This document shows, piece after piece, positions 1-7,386 of a stretch of 64,000 bases of DNA. Source of the stretch: an uncultured Vicinamibacterales bacterium. GTDB taxonomy: Bacteria; Acidobacteriota; Vicinamibacteria; Vicinamibacterales; UBA8438. The stretch covers positions 3,744,001-3,808,000 of the forward strand of contig OY282382.1 of the NCBI GenBank assembly GCA_958295905.1, given 5' to 3'. A program made the position numbers and the translations under genes. How positions within the stretch are numbered: the stretch's first letter is position 1; each line of letters begins with the position of its first letter. The notes beneath the pieces were generated by a model. The model saw nothing but the letters and a program-made list of their open reading frames with translations. It was not told where the DNA came from and ran no database searches.

Positions 1-1667
1 AGATACGGCCAAGCGGGGCCGCCGGCAGGGAGCACCAGCGCCCCGGTTCCGAGGAGCGCGCCGTAGATCAGCCCGAGGCTGGCGAGCCAGTCGATCAGCT
101 GGCCCCGGATCGGCGGCGGCGGCGGCTCGCCGATTCGGGCCGCCACCCGCGCCCAACCGGGGCCACCGGGCCGCACCCGCCGGTAGAACGCGGCGAGGGT
201 CGCATCGGGCTCCGGGGGCGTGAGCCACGTCACGGCCAGCCAGCAGGCCGTCGTCCACGCCACCAGATACAGCAGCGATTCCGGGAAGGCGACGGCGGTG
301 AAACGGGTCAGCGCGAGATGGCCGATGAGCGGCGCGACCATCGCCGCGACCTCCGACCATGCGTTGATGCGCCACCAGTACCAGCGCAGAATGAGCACCA
401 GCCCGACGCCCGCTCCCGCTTCCAGGATCAGCTCCCACGCCTGGCGAACGCTGTCCAGGTACAGCGTGACCGCCGCGCTCAGGACCATGATGCCGAGGGT
501 GGCGGCGCGGGCCGCGCGGACGTAGTGGACCGTCCCCGCGTCCGGCCGCATGAAGCGGGCGTAGACATCGTGGACGAGGTAGGAGGCGCCCCAGTTGAGC
601 TGGGTCGACATCGTCGACATGAACGCGGCCGCGAATCCGCCCAGCACCAGCCCGCGCCAGCCGGGGGGGAGATGGTCGCGGATGATCAGGGCGTACCCCG
701 CCTCGCGGTCCGCGATGTCCGGATACAGGACCAGCGCGGCGAGGGCGGCCAGGATCCACGGCCAGGGGCGGATGCAGTAGTGCGCGAGGGCGAACCAGAA
801 CGTCGCCAGCATCGCGTGGCGTTCATCGCGCGCCGACATCATCCGCTGCGCCAGATAGCCGCCGCCCCCCGGCTCCTGGCCGGGATACCAGCTCGCCCAC
901 CACTGCACCCCCAGGTAGGCCGCGAACGCGGCCACCGAGAGCGTCAGCGTCGATGCGCCGCCGGGAGCGGGCTCGCCGAGGGCCGGCAACATGAGGAACG
1001 TGCCGTCGGGAAGCTGCGCGCCGAGTCCGGCGAGACCGCCGACCTCCGGCGCGCGGAGGGCGAAGAACGCCACGGCGAGGGCGCCGGCCATGGCGAAGCC
1101 GAACTGGATCAGGTCCGTGATCACGACGCCGCGCAGACCGGATACCGCCACATAGGCGCCCGTCAGCGCAAGACCCGCGAAGACCGCGGTCAGCCGTGTC
1201 CACCCGAGGGTGACCTCGAGGATCTTGGCCATCGCGAGGTTGACCCAGCCGATGATCATGCAGTTGACGGGCAGTCCCAGATAGAGGGCGCGAAATCCGC
1301 GCAGGAGGCGCGCCGCCCGTCCGTGGTAGCGGATCTCGACGAAGGCGACGTCGGTGAGGATGCCGGCCCGCCGCCACAGACGGGCGAAGAACAGCACGCT
1401 CAGCATGCCGCCCAACGCGCCGCTCCACCAGATCCAGTTGCCCGCGACGCCGTCCCGGGCGACGATGCCGGTCACCGCCAGCGGCGTGTCGGCCGCGAAC
1501 GTCGTCGCCACCATGGACGTTCCCGCGAGCCACCAGGGCAGTTCGCCGCCGGCGAGGAAGTACTGGCGCAGGCTCTCCCGGGCGCGGCCGGCGACGGAGA
1601 GGGCGACGGCGGCGGGCAGAAGCAGGAAGCCGGTGAGGATCAGCCAGTCGAGGGGGGTGAGCACCAT
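1..1667 (-). CDS. Sodium/solute symporter, SSS family (C-terminus beyond window)
   Basis: Inner-membrane secondary transporter of the sodium/solute symporter family; the substrate cannot be read from sequence. The frame is open from the ATG at 1667 to the window edge, about 555 codons, so the C-terminal end is missing. Hydrophobic helices begin near residue 6, and the family-like segment FAADTPLAVTG lies near residues 57-67. The start is fixed by its neighbour: the stop codon of the upstream serine hydrolase and this ATG share one base (TGATG), which implies translational coupling. It is the last visible gene of a murQ-symporter-hydrolase-symporter operon, so a cell-wall sugar or peptide is the most natural substrate. 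That is inference from context only. Confidence 0.85.
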   Translation of the reverse strand, partial: MVLTPLDWLILTGFLLLPAAVALSVAGRARESLRQYFLAGGELPWWLAGTSMVATTFAADTPLAVTGIVARDGVAGNWIWWSGALGGMLSVLFFARLWRRAGILTDVAFVEIRYHGRAARLLRGFRALYLGLPVNCMIIGWVNLAMAKILEVTLGWTRLTAVFAGLALTGAYVAVSGLRGVVITDLIQFGFAMAGALAVAFFALRAPEVGGLAGLGAQLPDGTFLMLPALGEPAPGGASTLTLSVAAFAAYLGVQWWASWYPGQEPGGGGYLAQRMMSARDERHAMLATFWFALAHYCIRPWPWILAALAALVLYPDIADREAGYALIIRDHLPPGWRGLVLGGFAAAFMSTMSTQLNWGASYLVHDVYARFMRPDAGTVHYVRAARAATLGIMVLSAAVTLYLDSVRQAWELILEAGAGVGLVLILRWYWWRINAWSEVAAMVAPLIGHLALTRFTAVAFPESLLYLVAWTTACWLAVTWLTPPEPDATLAAFYRRVRPGGPGWARVAARIGEPPPPPIRGQLIDWLASLGLIYGALLGTGALVLPAGGPAWPY

Positions 1668-2740
1668 CACGCGACTCGGTTCCCGCGCCCCAACGCGTGG
1701 ACCACCGCGTCGTGCACCGCGGGTCGCACCCCGAGAATGGCCTCGTTGTCCCGGGTCGGATGGACCCGGTTGGTCAGCAGCACCACGTAGAGGTTCTGCA
1801 CCGGGTCGATCCACAGCGACGTGCCGGTGAACCCGGTATGCCCGAACGCGGCGGGGGAGAGCGACCGCCCGCACGACGAGGTGACGAGCATCGTATCCCA
1901 CCCCAGCGCGCGCGAGCTTCCGGGGACGCGGGTGCGTTGCGCGAACCGCGCGAACGTCTCCGGGCGGGCCAGCCGCGGCCGCCCTTCCAGCGTCTCCAGG
2001 ACCGCCCGGGCAAAGCCGCCCACCGCCGGTGCGGTCCCGAACAGGCCGGCGTGCCCGGCGACGCCGCCCAGGGCCCACCCGTTTTCGTCGTGCACCTCGC
2101 CGCGGAGCAGGCGGCCCCGCCACGGGTCGACCTCGGTCGGCGCGATCCGCGACCGCCACGCCGCGGGGGGGCGATAGCGCAGATCGCCGATCCGGAGCGG
2201 GCCCGCGATCGCGTCGAACTGCTCGTCCACGGCGGCACCCTCCGCGTCGGCGGCGATGAACGCGAGCAGGATGAACCCCAGGTCGCTGTAGAGGGACCGG
2301 CTCCGCGGCCGGTATTCCAGGGGCAGCGTGCAGATTGCGTGCTGATAGTCGGCGCGCCCGCGGTGGTCCCGGAAGAACGGCAGGTGGGCGGTCAGGCCGC
2401 CGGCGTGCTCGAGGAGGTCGGCGATCGTCACCCGCTCGCGGTCGCTCCCGCGCCAGTCGGTCAGCCAGCCCGCGACGCGGTCGGCGAGGGCGATCGCCTG
2501 CGCGTCGACCAGCCGCATCAGGATCGTGCTCGTCGCCAGGACCTTCGTCAGGGACGCCAGGTCGAAGACGGTGTCGAGGGTCGCGGCCTCCCCGCCGTCG
2601 TAGGAGAGGGCGCCGGCGGCATGGCTCCAGACCGGTCCGGCGCTGCCGCCGACCTCGACGGCGGCGCAGGGAAAGGCGCGGCCGCGGATCGCGTCGTCGA
2701 TGATCCGCGCCACCGGGGCGAACGCCGACGCCCTATCCAT
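1667..2740 (-). CDS. Serine hydrolase, beta-lactamase/PBP-like fold (class C type)
   Basis: A 357-residue member of the beta-lactamase-related serine hydrolase family (esterases, DD-peptidases, muropeptide hydrolases). The SxxK motif is SLTK at residues 63-66 with Ser63 as predicted nucleophile. The second motif is YSD at 151-153, in place of the usual YxN. The third motif is HTG at 301-303, in place of KTG. No signal peptide is visible, which suggests a cytoplasmic enzyme. The start is the ATG at 2740, which overlaps the end of the upstream symporter by 8 bp; a longer frame exists but its extra N-terminus is low-complexity Arg/Pro. Its position between two symporters and downstream of murQ suggests it processes an imported cell-wall fragment. 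A role in antibiotic resistance is not indicated. Confidence 0.85.
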   Translation of the reverse strand: MDRASAFAPVARIIDDAIRGRAFPCAAVEVGGSAGPVWSHAAGALSYDGGEAATLDTVFDLASLTKVLATSTILMRLVDAQAIALADRVAGWLTDWRGSDRERVTIADLLEHAGGLTAHLPFFRDHRGRADYQHAICTLPLEYRPRSRSLYSDLGFILLAFIAADAEGAAVDEQFDAIAGPLRIGDLRYRPPAAWRSRIAPTEVDPWRGRLLRGEVHDENGWALGGVAGHAGLFGTAPAVGGFARAVLETLEGRPRLARPETFARFAQRTRVPGSSRALGWDTMLVTSSCGRSLSPAAFGHTGFTGTSLWIDPVQNLYVVLLTNRVHPTRDNEAILGVRPAVHDAVVHALGRGNRVA

Positions 2741-4256
2741 CCCGCGCCGCCTTCCGGGCGGCCGTCCGGTCCGCCGTCCCGCCCGCCGCGAGGGTGATGG
2801 CGGCACCGATCAGAACGTACCACTGCCACGATACGTTCGTGAACAGTCGAATGGCGAGCATGACGGCGGCGCCGCCCGCCATCCCCGCATACGCGGTCGT
2901 GTTCCGGCGATAGCCGGCAAGACCCAGCAGGAAGACCCCCAGGATGAGGCCGTTCGTGAACGACGAGATCCCCAGCACCTCGTCGACGATCCGTTGCGAG
3001 ACGGAAACGGCGGCCAGCGCCACCACCACCTGCGCGACGCCCCAGGCCACGGTGGCGCGGCGGGCGACGGCGAGGTAGTGCCCGGCCGGTCTCCGGCCGC
3101 CGGTGGCGGGGAGGTAGAAGTCGGCCAGGGTCGTCGACGACGAGGCGGTCAGGGACGACGAGAGCGTGGACATCGCGGCCGCGATGACCGCGGCGACCAT
3201 GAGGCCGCGCACGCCGGACGGCAGCTCGGCGACCATGAACGCCGGAAAGATCCGGTCCGTCTGCACCTGTCCGTCGCGGATGAGGGCCGCCGGCAGGTCC
3301 GGGGCCTGCCCCGTGTAGTAGACGTAGAGCATGACCCCGATGAGCAGAAAGAGCACGAACTGCGCAAGCACCACGACCCCGCTCCAGAGCAGGGCCCGGC
3401 CGGCCGCGGTGCGGGAGCGGCTGCACAGGTACCGCTGCACGATCAACTGATCGGTGCCGTGGGTGGCGACGGTGAGACAGGTGCCGCCGATGAGGCCCGA
3501 CCAGAAGGTGTAGCTGCGGGCCGGGTCGAGCGAGAAGTCGAACAGGCGGAACCGCCCCGCCGCGGAGCCGGCCGCGGCCACCGTCGTCCATCCCCCCGGG
3601 ATCAGATCCAGGAGGACGACGGCCGCGATCGCCGAGCCGCCCAGATACACCGCGAGCTGCACGAGGTCCGTCCAGAGCACCGCGGTCAGGCCGCCGAGGC
3701 AGGTGTAGGCGATGGTGCTCGCGCCCACGGCCAGGATCGATACGACGAGCAGGGTGGTGGCCGGCGCGAGCCCCGGCGCCAGCGCCGCGGCCGCGGTCGC
3801 CGCGCTCGGCCACGTGAGGAGGGCCGCGCCGATCACGAGCCCCGCGGCGAGGAGCCGGAGGCCGTCGGCGAGGTTCCGGGTCGCCAGGAAGATGGCCGCG
3901 GCGAGGCGGGCCACGCCGCCGCCGAAGCGTTCCGCGAGGACCTGGTAGGCGGTGAGGTACTCGCCCCGGAAGTAACCCGGCAGCAGGAGCACGTGGATGA
4001 CCGCCCGCCCCGCGAGATATCCGAAGACGAGTTGCAGGAAGGTCAGGTCGGTCCCGAACGCGAATCCCGGGATGCTGACCAGGGTCGCGGTGCTGGTCTC
4101 GGTCGCGACGATCGAGGCCGTCACCACCCCCCACGGCGCCCGCCGGCCGGTGGCGAAGTAGTCGCGGACGGTCGCCTGACCCCGCGCGAGGAAGAGGCCC
4201 AACCCGAGGGTGCCGGCCGTGTAGACGACGATGACCGCGAGGTCGAGCAGGCCCAT
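2733..4256 (-). CDS. Sodium/solute symporter, SSS family
   Basis: A full-length 507-residue SSS-family transporter with about 13 hydrophobic segments. The family-like motif region ATETSTATLVSIPGFAF is at residues 51-67. The start (MGLLDLAVIVVY) places the first membrane helix immediately after the initiator, as is usual in the family. It lies 97 bp downstream of murQ on the same strand and overlaps the following serine hydrolase. In some Bacteroidetes a MurNAc transporter is encoded next to murQ; this gene could play the same part, but the substrate (MurNAc, sialic acid, proline-like solute) cannot be decided from sequence alone. Confidence 0.88.
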   Translation of the reverse strand: MGLLDLAVIVVYTAGTLGLGLFLARGQATVRDYFATGRRAPWGVVTASIVATETSTATLVSIPGFAFGTDLTFLQLVFGYLAGRAVIHVLLLPGYFRGEYLTAYQVLAERFGGGVARLAAAIFLATRNLADGLRLLAAGLVIGAALLTWPSAATAAAALAPGLAPATTLLVVSILAVGASTIAYTCLGGLTAVLWTDLVQLAVYLGGSAIAAVVLLDLIPGGWTTVAAAGSAAGRFRLFDFSLDPARSYTFWSGLIGGTCLTVATHGTDQLIVQRYLCSRSRTAAGRALLWSGVVVLAQFVLFLLIGVMLYVYYTGQAPDLPAALIRDGQVQTDRIFPAFMVAELPSGVRGLMVAAVIAAAMSTLSSSLTASSSTTLADFYLPATGGRRPAGHYLAVARRATVAWGVAQVVVALAAVSVSQRIVDEVLGISSFTNGLILGVFLLGLAGYRRNTTAYAGMAGGAAVMLAIRLFTNVSWQWYVLIGAAITLAAGGTADRTAARKAARDG

Positions 4257-4353
4257 GGGGAGGTTCGGTTCCGGGGCGGCGGGTCCCGTCCCCGGATGCC
4301 CGCCCCGCCACGGCCGTCCGCGGGCGCCTCCCCGCCGGCAAGGGGGACGCCGG

Positions 4354-5298
4354 TCAGGGCCGGGTCAGCCGCTGGCGGAGCCGGGGGACCGCGTCTTCAC
4401 CGACGGCCTGGCGGACCAAGTTGCCGGCGCGCCGAATGCGGACAAGGGCTTTCGCATAGGTGTCGCCGGTCTTCTCCATCACGATCGCGGCCTTGACGTT
4501 CCATTTCGCGCGGCCCAGCAGGATGCCGGCCGCGTCGTAATCGAGGCCGGTCACCGTCGTGATGATGTGGCGGGCGCGGCTCCGGCGCTGCTCCGAGCCG
4601 GTCTGCACGTCCACCATCAGGTTGCCGTAGGTCTTGCCGATGTGGACCATCGAGATGGTCGTCAACATGTTCAGCACCATCTTCGTGGCGGTGCCGGCCT
4701 TCAACCGGGTCGATCCGGCGATGACCTCCGGTCCCACCTCCGGCGCGATGATCACGTCGACGAACGTCTGGAGCTCGCTGCCCGGCCAGCAGGTGACGAA
4801 GATGATCTTCACCCCCGATCGGCGGGCCCGGGTCAGCGCCCCCCGGACGAACTGGGTCATGCCGCTGGCGGAGATCCCGACGAGCACGTCCTTGCTCGTC
4901 AGGCGCAGCCGGCGCACGGCCCGCCCCCCCTCTTCGAAGTTGTCCTCCACCCCTTCCCGGGACTTGAAGAACGCCTCGCGTCCCCCCGCCATGATCGCCT
5001 GCACGAGGTGCGACGGCGTGCTGAACGTCGGGGGCATCTCCGCCGCTTCGAGCACGCCGAGACGCCCGCTCGTGCCGGCCCCGACGAAGACGAGCCGCCC
5101 GCTCTTGCCGAAAGCCTCGGTGATCAGATCGGCGGCGATCGCGATGCGCTCCTTCTGGCGCTGCACGGCCCGGATGATGCGGCGGTCCTCCTTCAGCATC
5201 AGATCGGCGATATCCTCGGCGGACGCCTGATCTATCGCAATAGAATGAGGGTTTATGGCTTCGGTGGGAAGAGACTGCCACTTGGAGCGGTTGGGCAT
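4354..5298 (-). CDS. murQ: N-acetylmuramic acid 6-phosphate etherase MurQ
   Basis: Cleaves the lactyl ether of MurNAc-6-phosphate to give GlcNAc-6-phosphate and D-lactate in peptidoglycan recycling; cytoplasmic SIS-fold enzyme. The 314-residue length is normal. The N-terminal TEAINPHS (residues 12-19) and GAGTSGRLGVLEAAEMPPTF (73-92) are the family hallmarks. Glu87 and Glu118 sit where the two catalytic glutamates of the E. coli enzyme lie (Glu83 and Glu114). It heads the operon with two symporters and a serine hydrolase and has a strong predicted sigma-70 promoter just upstream. No MurNAc kinase or anhMurNAc kinase gene is visible, so the source of the phosphorylated substrate is unresolved. 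Confidence 0.93.
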   Translation of the reverse strand: MPNRSKWQSLPTEAINPHSIAIDQASAEDIADLMLKEDRRIIRAVQRQKERIAIAADLITEAFGKSGRLVFVGAGTSGRLGVLEAAEMPPTFSTPSHLVQAIMAGGREAFFKSREGVEDNFEEGGRAVRRLRLTSKDVLVGISASGMTQFVRGALTRARRSGVKIIFVTCWPGSELQTFVDVIIAPEVGPEVIAGSTRLKAGTATKMVLNMLTTISMVHIGKTYGNLMVDVQTGSEQRRSRARHIITTVTGLDYDAAGILLGRAKWNVKAAIVMEKTGDTYAKALVRIRRAGNLVRQAVGEDAVPRLRQRLTRP

Positions 5299-5327
5299 GA
5301 GACGCCAGCCGGACGGAGGTGCGGCGG

Positions 5328-5356
5328 ATACTACTCTCCGCTCCCCCGGGTGTCAA
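5328..5356 (-). promoter_or_regulatory. Sigma-70 promoter for murQ operon
   Basis: On the minus strand a perfect -35 TTGACA (5356-5351) is followed by a 17 bp spacer and a -10 TAGTAT (5333-5328). The predicted start of transcription, near 5321, leaves a leader of about 23 nt before the murQ ATG at 5298. No clear Shine-Dalgarno sequence is present in that leader. Confidence 0.7.
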
Positions 5357-5592
5357 CCGGCGCCGTCCTCCTGCGGCGGCCCTCCAGCCCGCCGGGGTGC
5401 GCGTCAGATGGGTGGGACGACCGCCCGGTCGCCGCCGGATCGGCGATTTCGATCCCGTTCCCGGCCTCGACGCCCTCCGAACGGGCCCTTCGGGCTTCGG
5501 CGCGACGGGGCGCCTCGGGGCCGGCCGCGCCGGATATCTCCAGCGGCGGCGTCTCGCTTTCCTGACGGGCGCCCAGCCCGCCGAGCCAGGTT

Positions 5593-5761
5593 CAGGGGCG
5601 TCCCACGCTGACTGCGCGTGACGGCCCGCCCCGATTCGAAGGTCGCCACCGTCTTGCCGACCGGCCGGCGCCGCGTGAGACCCACGATTCCGCCCGTCCG
5701 GAGCTCCAGGACCCGCCACGATGCCGCCTGCGCACGGCGGTGGCGGGGCGTGGATGGTCCT
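5593..5761 (-). repeat. Dispersed structured repeat, copy A (inverted relative to 53049-53221)
   Basis: This ~169 bp stretch, read on the minus strand, matches 53049-53221 read on the plus strand with about 9 substitutions and 4 single-base indels by my count (roughly 92% identity). It contains a nested hairpin near one end: CCGCCAC pairs with GTGGCGG and encloses CGCC/GGCG. Both copies are intergenic. The rest of 5357-5592 holds nothing I can name. The repeat has no intact reading frame with a recognisable product. Confidence 0.85.
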
Positions 5762-5770
5762 GGAGCCAGG

Positions 5771-5798
5771 TTGCGTGCCCGGTGCCGCACGGTATAAG
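5771..5798 (+). promoter_or_regulatory. Sigma-70 promoter for the hom leader
   Basis: TTGCGT at 5771-5776, a 16 bp spacer, then TATAAG at 5793-5798. Predicted initiation is near 5805, about 40 nt before a short leader ORF and 185 nt before the hom start codon. It lies directly beyond the dispersed repeat copy A. Confidence 0.55.
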
Positions 5799-5842
5799 AT
5801 ATGGCCCGCCGCCAAGGCGCGACACACGCGGCGGCAAAGGCA

Positions 5843-5920
5843 ATGACAGCAATCATGCCGGTCCCGGTTTTGATTTCCACCATGGGGCCCGCGCCGCGCG
5901 GGCGCAGCCGGGTGATGTAG
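5843..5920 (+). CDS. Candidate attenuator leader peptide (25 aa) for the aspartate-family operon
   Basis: A 25-codon ORF begins with ATG at 5843 and ends with TAG at 5918-5920. Its first 14 residues, MTAIMPVPVLISTM, contain Thr, Ile and Met, which are end products of the homoserine branch served by the downstream genes. ACA and ATT, codons one expects to be uncommon in a GC-rich genome, are used for one Thr and one Ile. A weak AAGG lies just before the ATG. The last three sense codons (CGG GTG ATG) form one strand of the predicted antiterminator, so ribosome position on this ORF would decide the RNA fold. An in-frame ATG at 5801 would extend it, but the predicted transcript starts after that position. 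Confidence 0.55.
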   Translation: MTAIMPVPVLISTMGPAPRGRSRVM

Positions 5921-5978
5921 CCGGAGAACCGGCAGGGTTCCACACGCCATCATCCGCGCCGGATGATGGCTTTTTTTT
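5887..5978 (+). promoter_or_regulatory. Predicted transcription attenuator controlling hom-thrC-lysC-asd
   Basis: Successive RNA elements can be read directly. A hairpin GCCCGCG/CGCGGGC lies at 5887-5903. The antiterminator strand CGGGTGATG at 5909-5917 can pair over 9 positions (one G-U) with CATCATCCG at 5948-5956. A small hairpin GCCGG/CCGGC lies between (5919-5932). The CATCATCCG segment is also the left arm of an intrinsic terminator at 5946-5978. A ribosome finishing the leader peptide would cover 5909-5917 and permit termination. A ribosome stalled at the early Thr/Ile codons would leave it free and prevent termination. The logic is that of the enterobacterial thr and ilv leaders; that it operates here is inference. 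Confidence 0.6.
5946..5978 (+). terminator. Intrinsic terminator immediately upstream of hom
   Basis: A perfect 11 bp stem (GCCATCATCCG at 5946-5956 with CGGATGATGGC at 5960-5970), a 3 nt loop and a run of eight T (5971-5978). It ends only 12 nt before the hom start codon and about 170 nt after the predicted promoter. It is therefore positioned as an attenuator rather than as an end-of-operon signal. Confidence 0.85.
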
Positions 5979-5990
5979 GCGCAGCCGCAC

Positions 5991-7319
5991 ATGAACGTGG
6001 TGATCGCCGACCGACCGGCCCCGGGCGGGTGCACCGTGGGCATCGCCGGTTTCGGAACCGTGGGCCAAGCGGTGGCGCGCATCCTCGCCAGCGGCGCCCA
6101 TCCCGGCGTGCAGCTCACGCACGTCTGCAACCGGAACGTGGCCCGCAAGCGCGTCGACTGGGCGGGCGGGGAAGTGGTCTGGACCGATTCCTTCCAGGCG
6201 CTGATCGACAGTCCGGTGGACGTGATCGTCGAGTTGATCGGCGGGCAGGATCCGGCCCGGCGCTGGATCGAGCAGGCGCTGGCCGCCGGCAAGTCGGTGG
6301 TGACCGCCAACAAACAGGTCATCGCCGGGAGCGGCCCCGCGTTGTTGCGGGAGGCCCGCCGGCAGGGCCGCCATCTGCTGTTCGAGGCGGCGGTGGCGGG
6401 CGGAATTCCGATTCTCCGGGGGTTGCGGGACGGCGTGGCCGGGGATCGCCTCCGGCGGATACAGGGGATCCTGAACGGCACGTGCAACTACATTCTGACC
6501 CGGATGGAGTGCGCCGGCCTGTCCTTCGACGAGGCCCTGTCGGAAGCTCGGCGCCTCGGGTACGCCGAGGCGGATCCGTCCGCCGACGTCGACGGGTACG
6601 ATGCCCGGGCCAAGCTGGCGATTCTCGTCGGCGTCGGCCTCGGCCGCGTGGTGGACGTCGAAGACATCCCGGCAGAGCCGATTACGCCGGTGGCCGCCAT
6701 CGATTTCATCTACGCCCGCCGGCTGGGATGCGTCATCAGACAGGTGGCGAGAGCCGAGCTGACGCCGGACGCCGGCGGCCTGCACGCGGCGGTGCGGCCG
6801 GCTCTGGTGCCGGAAGCATCGGCGCTGGCGCGGGTCGGCGGCAGCCGGAACATCGTGGTGGTCGACGGGGAGTTCGGGGGGGAGACCGCGTTCTCCGGTT
6901 TCGGCGCCGGCGGCGCGCCGACCGCGGTCGCGGTGGTTTCGGATCTGATGGCGATCGCCCGCCGGCCCGCCCCGGCGCCGGACGGCTGGCTGCCGGCGTC
7001 CGGAGAGCCGTGTCCCGTGATCCGCGCCTTCGAAGCCCCCCACTACATCCGCTTCATGATCAACGACCGTCCGGGCATCATCGCGAGCCTCGCCCAGGTC
7101 TTCTCGCACCACGGGATCAACGTCGATGCCGTGCTGCAGGAGCCGGGTTGGCCCAAGACCGAGTTGCCTTTCGTCATGACCCTCGAGTCCTGCAGTTCGG
7201 TGTCGGTCGCGGCGGCGCTGGCCGACGCCGCCGGATTCGATTTCCACGTGCGGCCGCCGCTCTGGCTGCCGATGCGCGTCGACCGGTCCAACGGGACCGC
7301 TGGTTCATCGCCGGCGTGA
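5991..7319 (+). CDS. hom: Homoserine dehydrogenase
   Basis: Reduces aspartate semialdehyde to homoserine with NAD(P)H, the branch point to Thr, Met and Ile. The 442 residues comprise a Rossmann domain with GIAGFGTVG at 17-25, a nicotinamide/substrate region with TANK at 105-108, the catalytic domain with NGTCNYIL at 162-169 and the catalytic-type Lys208 in the D-G-Y-D-A-R-A-K segment, and a C-terminal ACT domain (about 345-430) of the kind that binds threonine. The ATG at 5991 has no Shine-Dalgarno sequence because the region before it is the terminator; a slightly later start is possible. First structural gene of the operon, 67 bp before thrC. Confidence 0.95.
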   Translation: MNVVIADRPAPGGCTVGIAGFGTVGQAVARILASGAHPGVQLTHVCNRNVARKRVDWAGGEVVWTDSFQALIDSPVDVIVELIGGQDPARRWIEQALAAGKSVVTANKQVIAGSGPALLREARRQGRHLLFEAAVAGGIPILRGLRDGVAGDRLRRIQGILNGTCNYILTRMECAGLSFDEALSEARRLGYAEADPSADVDGYDARAKLAILVGVGLGRVVDVEDIPAEPITPVAAIDFIYARRLGCVIRQVARAELTPDAGGLHAAVRPALVPEASALARVGGSRNIVVVDGEFGGETAFSGFGAGGAPTAVAVVSDLMAIARRPAPAPDGWLPASGEPCPVIRAFEAPHYIRFMINDRPGIIASLAQVFSHHGINVDAVLQEPGWPKTELPFVMTLESCSSVSVAAALADAAGFDFHVRPPLWLPMRVDRSNGTAGSSPA

Positions 7320-7386
7320 AGCGCATGCCCGCGCACGGCGCCCGTGAGGGGTCCAACCGGACCAGAGCGAAAGGGGAGTAACGTCC

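Noticed and set aside
1667..2740. Beta-lactamase resistance gene
   Set aside because: Motifs are degenerate (YSD, HTG), there is no signal peptide, and the gene is locked in a murQ-symporter operon, which points to a metabolic hydrolase.
5404..5943. 179-codon minus-strand frame across the hom leader and repeat copy A
   Set aside because: It has no recognisable domain, overlaps the predicted promoter and leader peptide, and part of it recurs only as the dispersed DNA repeat in different frames in the other copy.
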